Shown here in pieces: positions 28,765-37,526 of a stretch of 64,000 nucleotides of DNA (position 1 is the stretch's first letter; each line of letters starts with the position of its first letter). Location: assembly GCF_001190745.1 (NCBI RefSeq), contig NZ_CP012196.1, positions 620,001 to 684,000 of the forward strand. Reading direction: 5' to 3'. Origin of the DNA: Campylobacter gracilis. GTDB taxonomy: Bacteria > Campylobacterota > Campylobacteria > Campylobacterales > Campylobacteraceae. The notes below the pieces were generated by a model that saw nothing but the letters and a program-made list of their open reading frames with translations, ran no database searches and was not told the origin of the DNA. Position numbers and translations under genes: made by a program.

Positions 28765-31404
28765 ATGGACAAGCTGGATAAAGAGGGGCTTGCAGAGGCG
28801 TTTGTCGCTAGGCTCAAGGCTTTAGCGCGTAGCGGTGGCGCCGATCTGCGTGAGCTTGATCGCGAGTTTTACGGATTTAGCGTGAGGCTTGGCGTGCGTT
28901 ATGACTTTGACGGCAAGTTTAGCGTCTCGCAGATAAGTGGCGGCGAGCGCGCTCAGCTGCATTTCGCAGATATCGCGCAGTTCGAGGCTCATGCGCGCGA
29001 GTGCCTACGCGCGGCAAGCACTGATGCGGAGCTAAGCGAGACCTTTATGCTGCGCCTGCGCGCAGACCCCCAAAAAGCCGCTATGAATGCGGATCAAATC
29101 ATAAAATTCCACGATTTTAAGCCCTTTAGCGTTCAGCTGCGTTGCGAGCATTGCGGCGGATCGGGCAGGAGGCGCTGCAAAGCCTGCGAAGGCGCAGGCA
29201 AGACGCCGTGCGCTAACTGCGGCGGACGCGGGCGCTTGATCTGCTCCACTTGCAAGGGCGCCGGTGGCTATAGCCGTGCGGCGTTAAGCTCTACGGACGC
29301 TCACGTGCGCGGTCTTTCTGGAGGTGACTCTGCAGGCTCTGCGTCAAATTCTATGGGCTATCGCTTCATCTCCTGCGCTAGCTGCGGCGGTAGCGGCTCG
29401 CGCATTTGTCCCGCTTGCGGCGGCGCAGGCAGATTGCGCTGCGAAAAGTGCGGCGGTGCGGGTGATTTTCGCTGCGAGCATTGCGATGGGCGCGGGTATT
29501 TCACTCGCACTGGCAAAGTATCCGTTTATGCCCGCCCTAGCGTCAGCATAGGCGCTAGCTCGCAGGTTTTCGGGCGCGAGCTGCTGGAGTTTTTATGCAG
29601 CAAGGGCGTAGGTTTTGCGGCGCGCAGACTTTTGTTTCGTCTAAGCTCGCTGCGAGCGGCGCAGGGCGGCTGTGAAGCGGTATTTAGCGCGGAGGATGAT
29701 TTTTTGCGCTTGAGTTTTGCCGTCTGCGGTAAGGCTTACGATGCGGCGTGCTTCGGTGGCGTGACATTCGTAAGACCCAACTTTTTTGACGAAGTTTTTG
29801 CGTCGGAGCTTGCGGCGGCACGTGGTGCGCCCGCTAGACTAGGGCGGAACGATGCGCAAAGCCTTTTTACGCTATTTCGCGCAAAGCCTGCGCTGGATGC
29901 GGCGATGCGCCTAGCTAGTGCTAAGCTGCGCGGCGAGACGCTAAATCTCGATCAGTTGCGCGGCTCGGACGGATATTTTAACTCTGTAAATTCTACCTGC
30001 GGCACGGCTGATCGCGACGCTTTGAGCCTTGCAAAAGACGCTTCTCGCAAAGAAAATCTCGAGGGCGGCGCGAGCGTAAAATTTGCGGGCATGAAATTCG
30101 CGAGCGCTCCGGCAAATTCTATGGGCGCGGAAGATAATCACCTGGGGTTGCGCGGAGAGCAAGGCAGGTTCGCAGGAGGAGTGGGCGGCGGCATAAAATT
30201 TGCCGGGGCGGATCTTTTGGAAGGTGGAGAGAATTCTGCCGGCGATTTTGAGGCTAGGCAGCAAAGCAGCGAAGCTCTCGCGCAGAATAGACCTAATTTT
30301 GCCGGCTTGCAAGAGGGCTTAGGCGGCACTTCTGATTGTGCCGCAGAGGATCTTTACAAATTACGCAGCAAGCGAGATTACCGAGGTTTAAGCGCCTTGG
30401 GTGCTGAAAATTCCACAAATTCCATAGACTCCTCCGCGATAAATTCTGCAAATTCCAAAAACTTCGCCGCTGCAAAATTTAAAAATCGCGCGAATACGCA
30501 AAGCCCTGCCGCGTCAAATTCTAAAATTTCGCTCTTTGCCCGATTGAAGAAATTCTTTTTCCCGCGTTCTTTGCGCGAGGATTGCGCGCAGAGTTTCGCC
30601 GCGGCGATTATGCGCGTTTGCGAGGGCTTTATTTCGCAGCAATGCGCTCGCGATTTGGGTAGCGCGATGGCTGGGGCGCTTGGCGTGCTAAGCCCACGCT
30701 ATGACCGCGCGGTGTGGTGCATAGGCGGAGGCGCGCTCATCGCAGCGGCTGCGCTGGCGTGCGAGGGCTGCTTCGAGATGATCTTTGCGGAGCATTATTT
30801 TTGGGCACTTGCATGCGGCGTGGCAATCGCTGCTGCGGGGCTGTTGGGCGGTGTGGCGCTGTGGCTGGCAAGCGTAGTGCAGTGTACCGTAAAAGCTCGT
30901 AAAATTCCGCGAGAGTATCGCTGCGGCAGAGGCGGCGCGGCGTTTGCTCGCTTTTGCAAAGCTCTGCTCTGCGCCGTTTTGGCTAGCGCAATCTACGGAG
31001 GCGCGGCAAATACGGGCTACGTACCAAAAACTGGCGCAGCAGGGCTGCTGCGAGGGTGGATGCCTACATTTTTTGAGGACGAAAATTCCACTTCCGCGAG
31101 TGATGGCGTAAATTCTGTAGACGAAAATTCTACGAGTGCAAGCTCTAACGGCTCTGAAAGCCCTGCTTCAAATTCCGCTTCCGGGGCGACTAAGGATTCC
31201 GCTGCGATGCAAAAGGATAAAATTTTATATATCCAAAAAAGCATCGGAGTGAGGCAGGATGGGATTTTTGGCGCACGCACGCTAAAAAAGGCGAGAGAGG
31301 TTTTGGATCAGAATCTAAGCGGCGTCGATGAAATTTACGAGGCTCTAAAAAGCAAAGAGCAGGCGAGATCGAACCCGAACTCTAGCGATCAAACTGCGCC
31401 TTAA
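28765..31404 (+). CDS. Membrane protein with two DnaJ-type zinc-finger domains and a peptidoglycan-binding end
   Basis: 879 residues from the ATG behind AAAGGAG (an upstream in-frame ATG is rejected). Eight CxxC(x)Gx(A/R/S)G units occur at residues 127, 138, 149, 160 and 204, 215, 226, 237, each 11 apart. This is two DnaJ-like cysteine-rich domains, but there is no J domain. Residues about 400-590 are a Ser/Asn/Ala-rich low-complexity stretch with AAATTT-coded pieces. Hydrophobic helices lie near 650-668, 678-703 and 729-747. A second Ser/Asn-rich linker (772-810) leads to a short peptidoglycan_binding_1-like motif, IQKSIGVRQDGIFGARTLKKA (822-842). I know no named family with this order. A role linking an intracellular zinc-bound partner domain to the cell wall is inference only. 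Confidence 0.65.
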   Translation: MDKLDKEGLAEAFVARLKALARSGGADLRELDREFYGFSVRLGVRYDFDGKFSVSQISGGERAQLHFADIAQFEAHARECLRAASTDAELSETFMLRLRADPQKAAMNADQIIKFHDFKPFSVQLRCEHCGGSGRRRCKACEGAGKTPCANCGGRGRLICSTCKGAGGYSRAALSSTDAHVRGLSGGDSAGSASNSMGYRFISCASCGGSGSRICPACGGAGRLRCEKCGGAGDFRCEHCDGRGYFTRTGKVSVYARPSVSIGASSQVFGRELLEFLCSKGVGFAARRLLFRLSSLRAAQGGCEAVFSAEDDFLRLSFAVCGKAYDAACFGGVTFVRPNFFDEVFASELAAARGAPARLGRNDAQSLFTLFRAKPALDAAMRLASAKLRGETLNLDQLRGSDGYFNSVNSTCGTADRDALSLAKDASRKENLEGGASVKFAGMKFASAPANSMGAEDNHLGLRGEQGRFAGGVGGGIKFAGADLLEGGENSAGDFEARQQSSEALAQNRPNFAGLQEGLGGTSDCAAEDLYKLRSKRDYRGLSALGAENSTNSIDSSAINSANSKNFAAAKFKNRANTQSPAASNSKISLFARLKKFFFPRSLREDCAQSFAAAIMRVCEGFISQQCARDLGSAMAGALGVLSPRYDRAVWCIGGGALIAAAALACEGCFEMIFAEHYFWALACGVAIAAAGLLGGVALWLASVVQCTVKARKIPREYRCGRGGAAFARFCKALLCAVLASAIYGGAANTGYVPKTGAAGLLRGWMPTFFEDENSTSASDGVNSVDENSTSASSNGSESPASNSASGATKDSAAMQKDKILYIQKSIGVRQDGIFGARTLKKAREVLDQNLSGVDEIYEALKSKEQARSNPNSSDQTAP

Positions 31405-31460
31405 CGATAAATCCGCGCCTTAGGCTTGGCAGGCGATCTTAAAAACCAAAAAGGACGAAA

Positions 31461-32093
31461 ATGAAAAATAAAATTTTAATTCTAGCGCTTATCGCGACGC
31501 TTGCTGCAAATTTCGCGCTTGCCGAAAATTTTGAAATCACCGCAGACGATATAAGCCGGGCTACAAAATCCTGCGATAAGGGCGATATGAAGTCGTGCGG
31601 GGCGTTGGCACAGATTTATAATTATGGCTGGGGCGTGCCGCAAGATCTGCTAAAGGCTGCGCCGTTATACGTCAAAGCTTGCAAAGGCGGCGATGCGGAG
31701 TCGTGCGTAAATTTAGGCATTTTGTATCAAAGCGGAGAGGGGATGCCGCGCGATGAGGCGAAGGCGGCGGAGCTGTTCGACAAAGCCTGCGATGACGGGC
31801 ACGCGATAGGCTGCAGTAACGCAGGCTCTGCGTATATCAGAGGCAGAGGCGTGCGCAAAGACGCTATAAAGGGCGTAGGTTACTATGTGCGCGGTTGCGA
31901 TATGGATATCGCAGACAGCTGGCTTGCGTGTTTAAATTTAGCGCGTCTTTACGAGGGCAGCGATAATGTTAAAGCCGTAGAGTACTACAAAAAGGCCTGC
32001 GAGCTAGGCGGTAAAGATAGATTTATGAGCTCGGTAGCGGAGCATGAGCAGATATGGAAAAGCTCATGCGAAAGCTACGAAAGGCTTAAATAG
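31461..32093 (+). CDS. Secreted Sel1-repeat (Hcp-like) protein
   Basis: 210 residues with a cleavable signal peptide (MKNKILILALIATLAANFALA). Sel1/TPR-like units carry paired cysteines (e.g. CDKGDMKSCGALAQIYNYGWGV, CKGGDAESCVNLGILYQSGEGM, CDDGHAIGCSNAGSAYIRGRGV), the disulfide-staple pattern of the Helicobacter cysteine-rich proteins. Such proteins are periplasmic or secreted scaffolds, often mislabelled beta-lactamases. The substrate or partner is unknown. AAGGACGAAA precedes the ATG, 57 bases after the preceding gene. Confidence 0.82.
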   Translation: MKNKILILALIATLAANFALAENFEITADDISRATKSCDKGDMKSCGALAQIYNYGWGVPQDLLKAAPLYVKACKGGDAESCVNLGILYQSGEGMPRDEAKAAELFDKACDDGHAIGCSNAGSAYIRGRGVRKDAIKGVGYYVRGCDMDIADSWLACLNLARLYEGSDNVKAVEYYKKACELGGKDRFMSSVAEHEQIWKSSCESYERLK

Positions 32094-32261
32094 CCCGCAA
32101 ATCTATGCATTGAAGCAGACTCTCGCGCTCGCCGTGGCTACGGAGCAAGAACCCTAGCGGATTTCGCATAAATAGCGCAAATCTAAACATCAAGTATCCT
32201 GTAGGAGCGGGAACATAACGGCGCAAGCTCTTAGCGGGCTCGTATTTTAGGAGGCAAGATA

Positions 32262-32552
32262 ATGACGCTAGCGCTGATCCGCCACGTTACGCCGCTGATC
32301 GATCGCGGCGTATGCGACGCCGCAGAAGCGGCACGGCGCGCGATCCTATATGACGCTACGCTAAGCTTAGCTTTGTGGCAAACCGATAAATTTAAAAGCA
32401 GCGCCGCATACGAAAAGCTCGCTCGCATAAGCCGAGTATGTTCCTCTCCGCTGCCGCGCGAAACGGCGCTAAATTTTAACCTTCTCCCACGGCTCGATTC
32501 CGCCCTCGACCTCTTTAAAAATGCTCGCGATTTCTACATTTTTTACGCTTAA
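32262..32552 (+). pseudogene. Truncated histidine phosphatase (phosphoglycerate mutase family)
   Basis: 96-residue frame behind GGAGG. It starts MTLALIRHVTPLIDRGVCD, which matches the first strand and LIRH(G) motif of the family although the Gly is replaced by Val. RVCSSPLPRETAL, typical of the second motif, follows. Full members are about 160-200 residues and carry a second His lacking here. The frame ends inside the antisense pyrimidine dimer glycosylase gene, so the 3' half has been lost. Probably non-functional. Confidence 0.55.
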
Positions 32553-32909
32553 ATTTCGCTCGTAAGCCTTGACATCGCGCGATTTTAGCTTCTTTTGTAA
32601 AAAGGCGAATTCATACTCGATCTGACCGCGAGCGACGCTGATTTGAGCCAAATTTCGCGCGTCAAATTCGCCCACCTTCGCGGCGTCAAATTTATACCCG
32701 CGAGCGCAGGCCTGCGCGTAAACCTCCGCCAAATACGCATTTACCGCCTCTAGCGCGTTTTCATGCGCGTAAAAGCGGTCGAGCTGCGGGTGATTTTTGT
32801 AGCCCTTAGTAAGCTCAGCCAGCACGTTTTTAGCTAGCAGCGCCTCGCGCCACAGCGCCACGAGCCCCTTTGCGTCGAGATATTTAAAGCTTATCGTCCA
32901 AAGTCTCAT
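32469..32909 (-). CDS. Pyrimidine dimer DNA glycosylase family protein
   Basis: 146 residues. The start MRLWTISFKYLDAKGLVALWREALLA and LTKGYKNHPQLDRF match the family related to T4 endonuclease V (Pyr_excise), where the N-terminal residues and a Glu act in glycosylase/AP-lyase chemistry on UV-induced dimers. AAAGGCGAAA precedes the ATG. Its 3' end overlaps the truncated phosphatase frame on the other strand by about 84 bases. Several bacterial members are untested as repair enzymes, so function is by family. Confidence 0.8.
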   Translation of the reverse strand: MRLWTISFKYLDAKGLVALWREALLAKNVLAELTKGYKNHPQLDRFYAHENALEAVNAYLAEVYAQACARGYKFDAAKVGEFDARNLAQISVARGQIEYEFAFLQKKLKSRDVKAYERNLSVKNVEIASIFKEVEGGIEPWEKVKI

Positions 32910-33052
32910 TTTCGCCTTTCGTTAAATTTCGTCGTTAAATTCGGCACGCTTTGCGCCGCAGCCTGAGCCGCGATAAATTCGCGTCTTAAATTTAGCCGCG
33001 CCCTAGATTAGAGGCTAAATTTTATCTCGCTGTGCATTTAAAATTTGTCCGC

Positions 33053-34159
33053 TCATTGCAGCTTGCCTCTGCATAGCACAGCGATCTTTTCTACGACCTC
33101 GCCGCCGCTAACGAGATAGGCGAACTCGTGTAAATTTACGACGGGGCAGATGTGGTTTGGATAAATTTCGAGCCGATCGCCTACGCGCACGGCGTCTCGC
33201 AGCGCTCTGTCGTAGATGATCGCGTGCTCGTCGTAAACGCCATTTATCCACACCTCCGTGCCCTTTATGCGCCCGAGCCCGGGCGTGGCGGTGAAACCCT
33301 CGGTGCGCCTCTGCTGCGTGAGCCCCTTGGCGCCGACGTCGGTGATGATGCGGTCCGCCGTAGGCCTGCTGATGACGGTCGTAAGGATACTCGCCGCATT
33401 CATCGAATAATCGCCGTACGCCTGCGCCTGCGAGGCGTCCATAAAGATATATGTGCCCGGGCGGATCTCGGTGATACCTTTTAAAATTTCAAAATCATTT
33501 ATGAGCGATGGCGTCGAGCCGATACTAACGACGCGTGCGGGCAGAGCCAGCTCGCGCGCGATATCCGCAAACTCCAGCGTGCGGCGCTGCGCGGCTAGGT
33601 GGATGCGCTCGCATTCGCTCTTATCGGCGGCTTTGTAGGAGTGTCCGTCGTGGGAGAATACGCCGCGGAATTCGATATTTTTACAGCCTTTTATAAATTT
33701 TATAAACGCCGCGAAATCCTGCTTTTCCACGAAGCCCGAGCGGTTTTCGCCCACTTCGATCTCGGCAAGCACGCAGGCCTTCGTGCCGCTACGCTCAAAG
33801 GCGCGTTCTATCAGGCCCGCCTGCTCTATGCTATCTGTGCCGAAGCTTAAGTTTATCCCCGCGCGCAAAAGCGCGATGATGCGCCGAAATTTCAACTCGC
33901 CCACGATCTCGTTTGCGATAAATATATCTTTTAGCCCGTTTGCCGCCATGATCTCGGCTTCGCCCGTTTTGGCGACCGTGATGCCCGCAGCGCCGAGGCT
34001 TTTTTGCAGCTTCGCGAAATAGGGCATTTTGTGCGTTTTGGTGTGCGGGCGCAGGCTCACGCCCGCGGCGTCCGCGTAGCTTTGCATCTTTTGCAGGTTG
34101 CGAAGCACGATTTCGCGATCAATCAGCAGCGCCGGCGTGTCGATGTCGGATACACTCAT
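33053..34159 (-). CDS. D-threonine aldolase / D-serine dehydratase-like PLP enzyme
   Basis: 368 residues. The N-terminal alanine-racemase-type TIM barrel starts SVSDIDTPALLIDREIVLRN and has the PLP lysine region LRPHTKTHKMPYFAKLQ (Lys in HTKTHK). The C-terminal half ends in the metal-site segment NHICPVVNLHE, where His and Cys bind the divalent ion in this fold type III group. The reaction is probably retro-aldol cleavage of D-3-hydroxyamino acids or dehydration of D-serine; the two cannot be separated here. AGAGGAAGC precedes the ATG. It stands alone. Confidence 0.85.
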   Translation of the reverse strand: MSVSDIDTPALLIDREIVLRNLQKMQSYADAAGVSLRPHTKTHKMPYFAKLQKSLGAAGITVAKTGEAEIMAANGLKDIFIANEIVGELKFRRIIALLRAGINLSFGTDSIEQAGLIERAFERSGTKACVLAEIEVGENRSGFVEKQDFAAFIKFIKGCKNIEFRGVFSHDGHSYKAADKSECERIHLAAQRRTLEFADIARELALPARVVSIGSTPSLINDFEILKGITEIRPGTYIFMDASQAQAYGDYSMNAASILTTVISRPTADRIITDVGAKGLTQQRRTEGFTATPGLGRIKGTEVWINGVYDEHAIIYDRALRDAVRVGDRLEIYPNHICPVVNLHEFAYLVSGGEVVEKIAVLCRGKLQ

Positions 34160-34510
34160 AAGCTTCCTCTTAGTTAAATTTGCGAAATTTTAATGCAGCC
34201 GCGCTTGGTAGCTGTGTCCGTTTTGCGGCGGCAAAATTTTAAAATTTAGCGCCGCTTGCAAAGGACAAAATTTATCTATCGCCTCCAAAAAGCGGAATTT
34301 ACGCGCTTCTCGCAAAATATGGAATTTGCGCGCCGTAAATTTAGCTTTCTCTGCGAAATAGTGGTTTGCTCGCCGTAAATCGGCTCCCTTCGCGAAGCGT
34401 CTAAATTTGGCGAGCAAAATTTATGATTCGGCGCCGTATATTTTCACATCGCTGCCTATTTTAGTGCCGCCGCTCGTTTCCGCAGCAGCACTTAATTTTA
34501 GCGCGCCTCG
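34160..34510. other. Intergenic region with AAATTT words
   Basis: About 350 bases; no gene. The words AAATTTA, GGAATTT and GCGCCGTAAATT recur, with three copies of (C/G)GCGCCGTAAATT-like pieces at about 34330-34430. Confidence 0.4.
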
Positions 34511-35224
34511 CTATTTTTTGTCCTGAAGCACCTTGTCGCGCCATTTCGAGTTTGCTTTGTTGTCGGTCGCTACGTCTTTGGATATCTCGGCCGCCGCTTC
34601 GAAATTTTTACTTACGCCCTCTTTGGAATTCTCGTATTTTAGGGCGTTTTCGCTTTTGATGCCGATACTTTGCGCTTCGCTTGCGGCGTCGATATTAGCG
34701 CCCAAAAAGATAAACTCCCAGTCGTATTTCTCCTGCTTGTCGCTAATCATCTTTTTGATCTGCGCTTTGGAGTATTCGCGGCTCGAGTTCTCCATCCCGT
34801 CGGTGATGATGACGAAAAGCACGCGATTGTTTTTGGCATAGATGTCGGGCACTCGCTCGATACGCGCTATCGTGCTGCCGACGGCGTCTAGTAGCGCGGT
34901 ATTGCCGCCGGCGTAGTACTCTTTGGACGTTAGGTTTTCGACCTTTTTAAGCGGCGTGCGGTCGTGGATGACATTAAATTTCGTATCGAAAAGCACGGTC
35001 GTGACGCTCGCGTCGATGCCCTCTTTGCGCTCCTTTTCTATCATCGAGTTAAATCCGCCGATCGTATCGCTCTCAAGCCCGCTCATCGAGCCTGATTTAT
35101 CTAGGATCAGCACTAGTTCTAGGTGATTTACGCCGTCTTTATGATCGGCCGGTGTGGCGAGCTCTACACTTTTGGCAAACATTATGCCCGCAAGCGCGGC
35201 TACAAGAAGGATGATTTTTTTCAT
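34511..35224 (-). CDS. Exported von Willebrand factor A domain protein
   Basis: 237 residues with a signal peptide (MKKIILLVAALAGIMFA). The VWA domain carries a complete MIDAS metal site: LILDKSGSMSG (DxSxS), a later Thr near GGNTALLDAVG and Asp in VIITDGMENS. The C-terminal 30 residues are charged. The protein probably binds a ligand in the periplasm with Mg2+ dependence; the partner is unknown. No MoxR ATPase or second VWA gene is next to it, unlike aerotolerance operons. AGGAGCCCCT precedes the ATG. Confidence 0.82.
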   Translation of the reverse strand: MKKIILLVAALAGIMFAKSVELATPADHKDGVNHLELVLILDKSGSMSGLESDTIGGFNSMIEKERKEGIDASVTTVLFDTKFNVIHDRTPLKKVENLTSKEYYAGGNTALLDAVGSTIARIERVPDIYAKNNRVLFVIITDGMENSSREYSKAQIKKMISDKQEKYDWEFIFLGANIDAASEAQSIGIKSENALKYENSKEGVSKNFEAAAEISKDVATDNKANSKWRDKVLQDKK

Positions 35225-35557
35225 AGGGGCTCCTTTGTTAAAATTTCGTTATTGTACTATTGTACCGCTTAATCAATGAAATTTTATCGCTAAAGCTTCG
35301 TCGCCAGGTTCCGCTTCGTAAAATTTTAAAATGGAATTTCACTGCGGAATTTTAACGTATTCTCGCGCACGGCGCCGCAAAGTTCGGCGCGACATAGAAT
35401 TCTGTATGGCACGGAATTTCGCTGCGAAATTTTAAGGCGTAGAATTTTATACAGCATGGAATTTTGCATGTAAATTTTATGCAGCACGGAATTTTATGGC
35501 GCAAAATTCCACGCGGCCACGCGGCATGGAATTTATGGAATTTGCGCTGCCGTAAAA
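35225..35557. repeat. Array of GGAATTT / AAATTTTA words
   Basis: From 35318 to 35556 there are about a dozen RAATTY words (GGAATTTC, AGAATTTTATACAG, GGAATTTTGCATG, TAAATTTTATGCAG, GGAATTTTATGG, AAAATTCC) spaced 10-30 bases, many followed by GC(T/A)GC or GGC(A/G)C. Neighbouring copies can pair as small hairpins. No gene is present. Confidence 0.65.
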
Positions 35558-36451
35558 TCAAACGTCTGCGGATCTGCTCCGTCTTGCGCTGAGGTAGTTT
35601 CCGATCTCGCTTATTAGGACGCCTGCGAGGATGAGCGCCGCGCCTAAAATTTGCATCGCGCTTAGCCTCTCTCCGCCCACGAATACGCCCATAATACCCG
35701 CCGTTACGGGTTCGAGCGTGAAAAACAGAGCGGTTTTTACGGGCGTCGTGTATTTTTGCATCAAGGCCTGCGCAAAAAAGCCAAAAACCGTTCCTAGCAG
35801 GCAGATCACCGCCATCGCGACGAAAAAGCTTCTATCCATCACCGGCACGATGCTGACTCTTTCAAAAAAGATCGCCGCAAAGCAGCAAAGCACGCTTAAG
35901 CAGAGGATCTGCACGTAGGCGATGCCCGCTACGTCGCAGCTTTGCACGAAACGGTTGGTCAGCACGATGTGAAACGAATACGCGCACGCGCAGACTAGCG
36001 CCAGCGCTTCGCCCTTGCCGAGCCCAAGCTGCGTGTCGCCGATGAGATATAGCCCTATGACCGCAAGCGCGATGCCCGCGTAGGCGTAGGAGTAAATTTT
36101 GTGTCTAAACAGCGCCGCGGCGATGAAGGGCACGAGCGCGACGTTTAGGCCGATGATGAACGCCACGGAGGAGCTTTGCGCAAATTTAAAGGCGAAGGTT
36201 TGCGACGTAAAGCCCGCGAATAAAAACAGGCTAAGCACCGCGCCGTGCTTGATCTCGCGCGAAGTTATGGCTTTGAGCTTGGGGAAAAATATCGCGCCTG
36301 CGATGATACTTGCGGCAAAAAAGCGCCAAAATAGCAGCACGAAGGCGTTGTTACTCGCAAGCGCCTGCGAGGTGGGCAGATACCCGAGCCCAAAAGCGAT
36401 CGCCACGAAGAGCATTCCGATGTCGGCTCTGAATTCCAAACTTTTATTCAT
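35558..36451 (-). CDS. EamA/DMT-family transporter
   Basis: 297 residues with about ten hydrophobic helices in two EamA repeats. The first holds LASNNAFVLLFWRFFAASIIAG; the second holds TTPVKTALFFTLEPVTAGIMGVFVGGERLSAMQILGAALILAGVLISE, the usual ending. Substrates of this group include amino acids and metabolites exported across the inner membrane; none can be named. AAAGGACACTG precedes the ATG. Confidence 0.88.
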   Translation of the reverse strand: MNKSLEFRADIGMLFVAIAFGLGYLPTSQALASNNAFVLLFWRFFAASIIAGAIFFPKLKAITSREIKHGAVLSLFLFAGFTSQTFAFKFAQSSSVAFIIGLNVALVPFIAAALFRHKIYSYAYAGIALAVIGLYLIGDTQLGLGKGEALALVCACAYSFHIVLTNRFVQSCDVAGIAYVQILCLSVLCCFAAIFFERVSIVPVMDRSFFVAMAVICLLGTVFGFFAQALMQKYTTPVKTALFFTLEPVTAGIMGVFVGGERLSAMQILGAALILAGVLISEIGNYLSARRSRSADV

Positions 36452-36759
36452 CAGTGTCCTTTTTGAAAATTTAAAGTGGTAATTTTACGAAATTTTAGGT
36501 AAAAAATAGGCTAAATTTTGACGCAGCGGTTTGGAATTTTGGTTTTTAAAATTGCGAGTTAAATTTTAAGCGCCCGGCTCGTTTTAAGCTTTCGGCTCGT
36601 CTTTTTAGGCTTGCGTTGGGATTGCTCGCGCACTTGTTGCCGCCGCTTCGCCGCAACTTGTCATAAATACAGCTGCTACTCGCGTGATCATTATGCTGCT
36701 TTGCTACGGCTTGTCATAAATTTTCATAGCTATTGCTAGCGCGTGGCTAAATTTAAAAT
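36452..36759. other. Spacer with a short direct repeat
   Basis: CTTGTCATAAAT occurs at about 36658 and again at 36710, each beside an (A/T)GCTGC(T) piece. Otherwise AAATTT words only; no gene. Confidence 0.4.
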
Positions 36760-37482
36760 TTAATCGCCCGCGCCCTCTTTGTCGTTTTTTAGAATTTCTA
36801 TGTTTGCGCGCTCATTCGCGTCTTTTAAGCTTATAGTTTTTCTGAGCGCGGATTTAAGGGGAGTCTTTGCCTCTTTTGATTTCATCATCTTATAGCGCCT
36901 CTTTCTTATCTCTGCTTCGATAAATTTTATATCTTGCTGTGTGTATGGGAATGAGAGCGTGAAATTTTTTCCGCTTTGCCCGTCTTTTATTTTTAAAATC
37001 GGCATCTCGCCCTTCATCCCTTTTTCCATAAGGGCATTTTCTATATCGATCTTTGTGCTAAATTTAAACGGCGAGCATTCCCATTCTCTCCTTATACTGC
37101 GGCTATCTATGATGACCCCTTTTTCGGTTAATAGCCATAGCGATATAAGTATCAAAACAATGCCCATCGCGATCACAAGTGCAGTTTCGTCGCCACTTCT
37201 GTGCAAGAAGCCGTCTATACATAAAGGGTCGTTTGCGTCAAAGCATGTAACTTTACCTTTACCTTTTATCCTCTTTATCCAGGGCTCGTCAAACGCCACT
37301 ATCGACCCCCAAGATAAAAGGAATATGACGAGTGTAAATTTGGCTACAGGGCTAGGCGGTATGAGCCAGGCGCCATTTTGTACGGTTTTATAAGAAGCGC
37401 TGCTTTTAAACAGAAAGTTTTTTAAACCGCAAAGTACAAATAGCACTACATTTGCAAAAAGCACAAAATATAAAAGCCTCAT
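36760..37482 (-). CDS. Membrane protein of unknown function, copy 1
   Basis: 240 residues; AAAGGAGCCGC before the ATG. Hydrophobic helices are at about residues 3-20, 48-65 and 98-118, then a soluble domain with REWECSPFKFSTKIDIENAL and a basic C-terminus. CFDANDPLCIDGFL between helices 2 and 3 suggests a disulfide in the periplasmic loop. I do not recognise the family. It is paralogous to the broken gene immediately upstream, sharing SYKTV..G, P.SP(V/L)..F, the C...D.(R/L)C(V/I)DG(F/Y)L loop and the EWE..PF block, so the pair arose by tandem duplication. Confidence 0.65.
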   Translation of the reverse strand: MRLLYFVLFANVVLFVLCGLKNFLFKSSASYKTVQNGAWLIPPSPVAKFTLVIFLLSWGSIVAFDEPWIKRIKGKGKVTCFDANDPLCIDGFLHRSGDETALVIAMGIVLILISLWLLTEKGVIIDSRSIRREWECSPFKFSTKIDIENALMEKGMKGEMPILKIKDGQSGKNFTLSFPYTQQDIKFIEAEIRKRRYKMMKSKEAKTPLKSALRKTISLKDANERANIEILKNDKEGAGD

Positions 37483-37526
37483 GCGGCTCCTTTCACTTCG
37501 GATATTTTACGACGATATATTTAAAT

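Noticed and set aside
35318-35556. CRISPR array or IS end repeats
   Set aside because: Spacing is irregular and units are short AT words; no transposase, no terminal inverted repeats.
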